Shown here in pieces: positions 61,917-64,000 of a DNA stretch of 64,000 nt. The first letter of the stretch is position 1. Each line of letters opens with the position of its first letter. A model generated the notes under the pieces. It was not told the DNA's origin, made no database searches, and worked only from the letters and a program-made list of their open reading frames with translations. The stretch covers positions 2,957,001 to 3,021,000 of the forward strand of contig NZ_AP029019.1 of NCBI RefSeq assembly GCF_037101375.1. Reading direction: 5' to 3'. Made by a program: the position numbers and the translations under genes. Source of the stretch: Acidovorax sp. DW039. GTDB lineage: Bacteria > Pseudomonadota > Gammaproteobacteria > Burkholderiales > Burkholderiaceae_C.

Positions 61917-61959
61917 GCGCCGCCGCTGTGCGGCACATGGGCCGGACTCAGCCCAGGGT

Positions 61960-62664
61960 CTAGCCCTGCGCTGCTGCAATTACGGACGACGCAACGCCCC
62001 AAGCGTCGTCAAACACCACATCGCCCAGGGGCGCACGCTGGGCCCAGCGCTCTTGCTGGAGCATGGGCTCTTCGTAAAAGCCGTGTACCGGCCCCAGGCA
62101 CAGCAAAGCGATGGGCTCGGCCCCTGCAGGCATGCCCACCAGGGCGGCCACGGCAGCCGGGTCAAAAATCGACACCCAGCCCATGCCCAGCCCTTCGGCG
62201 CGGGCAGCCAGCCACAGGTTCTGGATGGCGCAGGCGGCAGACGCCAGATCCATGCGCGGCAAGGTGCGGCGGCCAAAGATGTGGGCCTCGCGCCCATCGG
62301 CCAGGGCCACCACCAGCAGCTCGGCCGCGTCGAGCACGCCTTGTACCTTGAGCCGCATGAACTCCTCGCGCCGCATGCCCAGGGCATCGGCGGTGAGCAG
62401 GCGTTCAGCCTCTACCACCTCATGCAATTGCTGGCGCAGTACAGGCCGCGTAATGCGGACAAAGCGCCACGGCTGCATGAAGCCCACGCTGGGTGCATGG
62501 TGTGCCGCCCGCAGCAGCCGTTGCAGCACCTCGGGCGCGACAACCCCGCCCGCAAAGTGGCGCATGTCGCGCCGCTCGTCAATGGCGCGGTACACCGCAC
62601 GGCGCTCGGCCTCGGTGTAGGGCTGGGCGGCCACGGTGGTGGTGGAGGGTTCAGTCGCGGGCAT
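61960..62664 (-). CDS. bluB: 5,6-dimethylbenzimidazole synthase
   Basis: 234 residues of the nitroreductase fold in its BluB form: ERRDMRHFAGGVVAPEVLQR, HHAPSVGFMQPWRFVRI and LGMGWVSIFDP. It breaks down reduced FMN with oxygen to make the lower ligand of B12, the base that CobT activates. It is 17 bp after cobO and the last gene of the second cobalamin locus. It also shows that lower-ligand synthesis here is the aerobic route. Confidence 0.95.
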   Translation of the reverse strand: MPATEPSTTTVAAQPYTEAERRAVYRAIDERRDMRHFAGGVVAPEVLQRLLRAAHHAPSVGFMQPWRFVRITRPVLRQQLHEVVEAERLLTADALGMRREEFMRLKVQGVLDAAELLVVALADGREAHIFGRRTLPRMDLASAACAIQNLWLAARAEGLGMGWVSIFDPAAVAALVGMPAGAEPIALLCLGPVHGFYEEPMLQQERWAQRAPLGDVVFDDAWGVASSVIAAAQG

Positions 62665-62681
62665 GCACGCCGTCCGCAGGT

Positions 62682-63251
62682 TCAGTCTTCAATACCGCGC
62701 TGCGCTGGCACCCCGGCCTGGAAGGCGTGCTTGATGAGTTTCATCTCGGTCACCGTGTCGGCCAGCTCGATGATCTCTTCGGGGCAGCGGCGGCCGGTGA
62801 GCACCACGTGCACGTCCTTGGGCCGGTCGCGCAGGGTTTGCAGCACACCTTCCAGGGGCAGCCAGCCGTAAATCAGCGGGTAGGTGATCTCGTCCAGCAC
62901 CACCAAGAAGTGCTCGCCGCCCATGATGGTGGCGCGGGCCTTCTCCCAGCCGTCGCGAGCCAGTTGGGCGGAATGTTCCAGGTCCTGGCTCTTCCAGCTG
63001 AAGCCATCGCCCAGACCTTCGATGGGGATGCCGATCTTCTCGAACATGCGGTGCTCGCCAAAGCGGGCGGTGGGCACTTTCATGAACTGGTAGATCTTGA
63101 CGGCCTTGCCCCGGCCATGGGCGCGCAGGGCCAGACCAAAGGCGGCCGTGCTTTTGCCCTTGCCGTCGCCGGTGTTGACGATGATGAGACCACGGCGTTC
63201 GCCTTCGGGCTTTTCGTAGCGTTTTTCGGTAGGTGCGGCTTCAATTTGCAT
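62682..63251 (-). CDS. cobO: Cob(I)yrinic acid a,c-diamide adenosyltransferase
   Basis: 189 residues of the CobA/CobO (BtuR) type. The P-loop variant is [19 protein letters not shown], then [17 protein letters not shown] and [17 protein letters not shown]. It attaches the adenosyl group of ATP to reduced corrinoids and serves both synthesis and salvage. It overlaps the upstream ABC ATPase stop by 11 bp. Confidence 0.96.
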   Translation of the reverse strand: MQIEAAPTEKRYEKPEGERRGLIIVNTGDGKGKSTAAFGLALRAHGRGKAVKIYQFMKVPTARFGEHRMFEKIGIPIEGLGDGFSWKSQDLEHSAQLARDGWEKARATIMGGEHFLVVLDEITYPLIYGWLPLEGVLQTLRDRPKDVHVVLTGRRCPEEIIELADTVTEMKLIKHAFQAGVPAQRGIED

Positions 63252-64000
63252 CGGTTGGGTTCTCGTTCAGATCGTTAGGAGGCCGTGCGGGCGTGGCGTG
63301 CAACTGCGGCAGCGCCATCCATTGCCCGGCCACGCTGTGGATGGCAATGCGGCGGTCAAACACGCGTTCGACAGCGCGGTGGGTGGCAGGGTCGGCCGCT
63401 GCGCCGTGGTGCACCACGCGGCCACGCGCCAGCACGGTCACATGGTCGGCCTGCAGCGCCATCGATACCTCGTGCAGCACGCTCACCACCGTCTTGCCCT
63501 CGGCCACCAGGGCGCGCACCAGCAGCAGCCAGTCGGCCTGGTGCGGAGGGTCCAGGTTGGCCAGGGGTTCGTCCATCAGCAGCACCTGGGCCTGCACGGC
63601 CAGGGCACGGGCCAGCAGCACGCGCTGGCGCTCGCCACCCGACAAGCCCCCCAGCGTGCGCTGGCGCCAGTCCCACGCGTGGGTGGCGCGCAGGGCTTGC
63701 TCTACGGCGGCATGGTCGGCCGCGCTGGGCGGGGCCAGCCAGGGCTGGTGCGGCAGGCGGCCCAGCATGGCCACGTCGTACACCGTGAGGTCATCCGCCG
63801 CAGCCTCGTTCTGCCCCAGCCACGACAGGGCCCGCGCCTTGTCGCGCCGGGGCCAGTCGGCCAGGTCGCGCCCGAGCAGGCGCACGGTGCCGGTGTGCGG
63901 CATCAGCCCCGCCAGCGCGCGCAGCAAGGTGGATTTGCCCGCGCCGTTGGGGCCGACGATGCTCGTCCAGCATCCGGCCAGCAGGGGCAGATGGATGTCT
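63241..64000 (-). CDS. ABC transporter ATP-binding protein (corrinoid/iron-chelate type), truncated at window end
   Basis: The 5' end lies beyond base 64000; about 252 codons are visible. Walker [10 protein letters not shown] is at 63926-63952, the signature [16 protein letters not shown] follows, Walker B is [13 protein letters not shown], and [13 protein letters not shown] carries the switch His. It resembles FecE/BtuD ATPases. Overlap with cobO and position before bluB suggest vitamin B12 or cobinamide uptake, but haem or siderophore import cannot be excluded without the permease and binding protein. Confidence 0.88.
   Translation of the reverse strand, partial: DIHLPLLAGCWTSIVGPNGAGKSTLLRALAGLMPHTGTVRLLGRDLADWPRRDKARALSWLGQNEAAADDLTVYDVAMLGRLPHQPWLAPPSAADHAAVEQALRATHAWDWRQRTLGGLSGGERQRVLLARALAVQAQVLLMDEPLANLDPPHQADWLLLVRALVAEGKTVVSVLHEVSMALQADHVTVLARGRVVHHGAAADPATHRAVERVFDRRIAIHSVAGQWMALPQLHATPARPPNDLNENPTDAN

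Overview
The window comes from a G+C-rich betaproteobacterium of the Burkholderiales, most likely family Comamonadaceae and Acidovorax-like. This placement is an inference. It rests on the gene order gyrA-serC-pheA-tyrA-aroA/cmk-rpsA-ihfB-lapA-lapB, the AroA-cytidylate kinase fusion, a tmRNA with tag ANDERFALAA, a phasin gene, a Bug-type binding protein, and two families of short dispersed palindromic repeats. No rRNA, tRNA, CRISPR array, insertion sequence or prophage was seen. Genes are tightly packed and no stretch over 300 bp lacks a gene or RNA.

Layout. 1-978: nitrosative-stress pair (ytfE C-terminal part, group III truncated haemoglobin). 1109-2170 (minus): DUF2721 membrane protein, YciH/Sui1, DUF3820. 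2342-5054: RhlE-type helicase, then a PAS-PAS-GGDEF cyclase. 5140-8514: aminotransferase-slyX, a Bug binding protein, endonuclease III. 8662-14655 (minus): a polyamine-type ABC importer operon ending in a GntR regulator and a hydantoin/Asp-Glu racemase, with a good GntR-type operator upstream. 14834-23763 (minus): alpha/beta hydrolase, cobT, cobQ, cobC/cobD-type decarboxylase, cbiB, an MFS transporter and rmuC; the last six form one tight operon. 23840-29444 (minus): D-2-hydroxyacid dehydrogenase, NhaD/CitMHS-like antiporter, pncB, thioesterase, HDAC-family deacylase. 29642-33025: phasin, tmRNA, a MupP-like phosphatase, ubiG, an OmpA-domain protein. 33249-45570: the conserved gyrA-to-lapB block and a ComEA-like protein. 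45666-51972: a six-gene Mrp/Mnh cation/proton antiporter operon. 52084-60960: 5-oxoprolinase and an orphan TRAP binding protein with a MarR regulator, divergent from a complete TRAP transporter (second DctP, DctQ, DctM), then the fluoride channel gene crcB. 61053-64000: LOG-family protein, then bluB, cobO and a truncated metal/corrinoid ABC ATPase.

How the genes work together. The two cobalamin loci encode late steps only: adenosylation, amidation, aminopropanol attachment, lower-ligand synthesis (BluB) and activation (CobT). No corrin-ring genes are present here, so this DNA would fit corrinoid salvage, or late synthesis with the rest elsewhere. The gyrA block mixes DNA topology, translation and aromatic amino acid/serine synthesis. 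The TRAP/oxoprolinase locus looks like a self-contained uptake-and-hydrolysis module for 5-oxoproline or a similar cyclic amide, with two paralogous binding proteins that may share one membrane pair.

The signals I find most worth following are non-coding: a stem-loop repeat family (six or more copies, one forming the end of crcB, one abutting the rmuC TTG start, one next to serC); a 110-bp double-hairpin repeat with compensatory changes between its two copies; paired near-palindromes around the phasin promoter; and perfect palindromes upstream of the GntR-linked and MarR-linked operons. I do not see a clearly new multi-gene defence or catalytic system.
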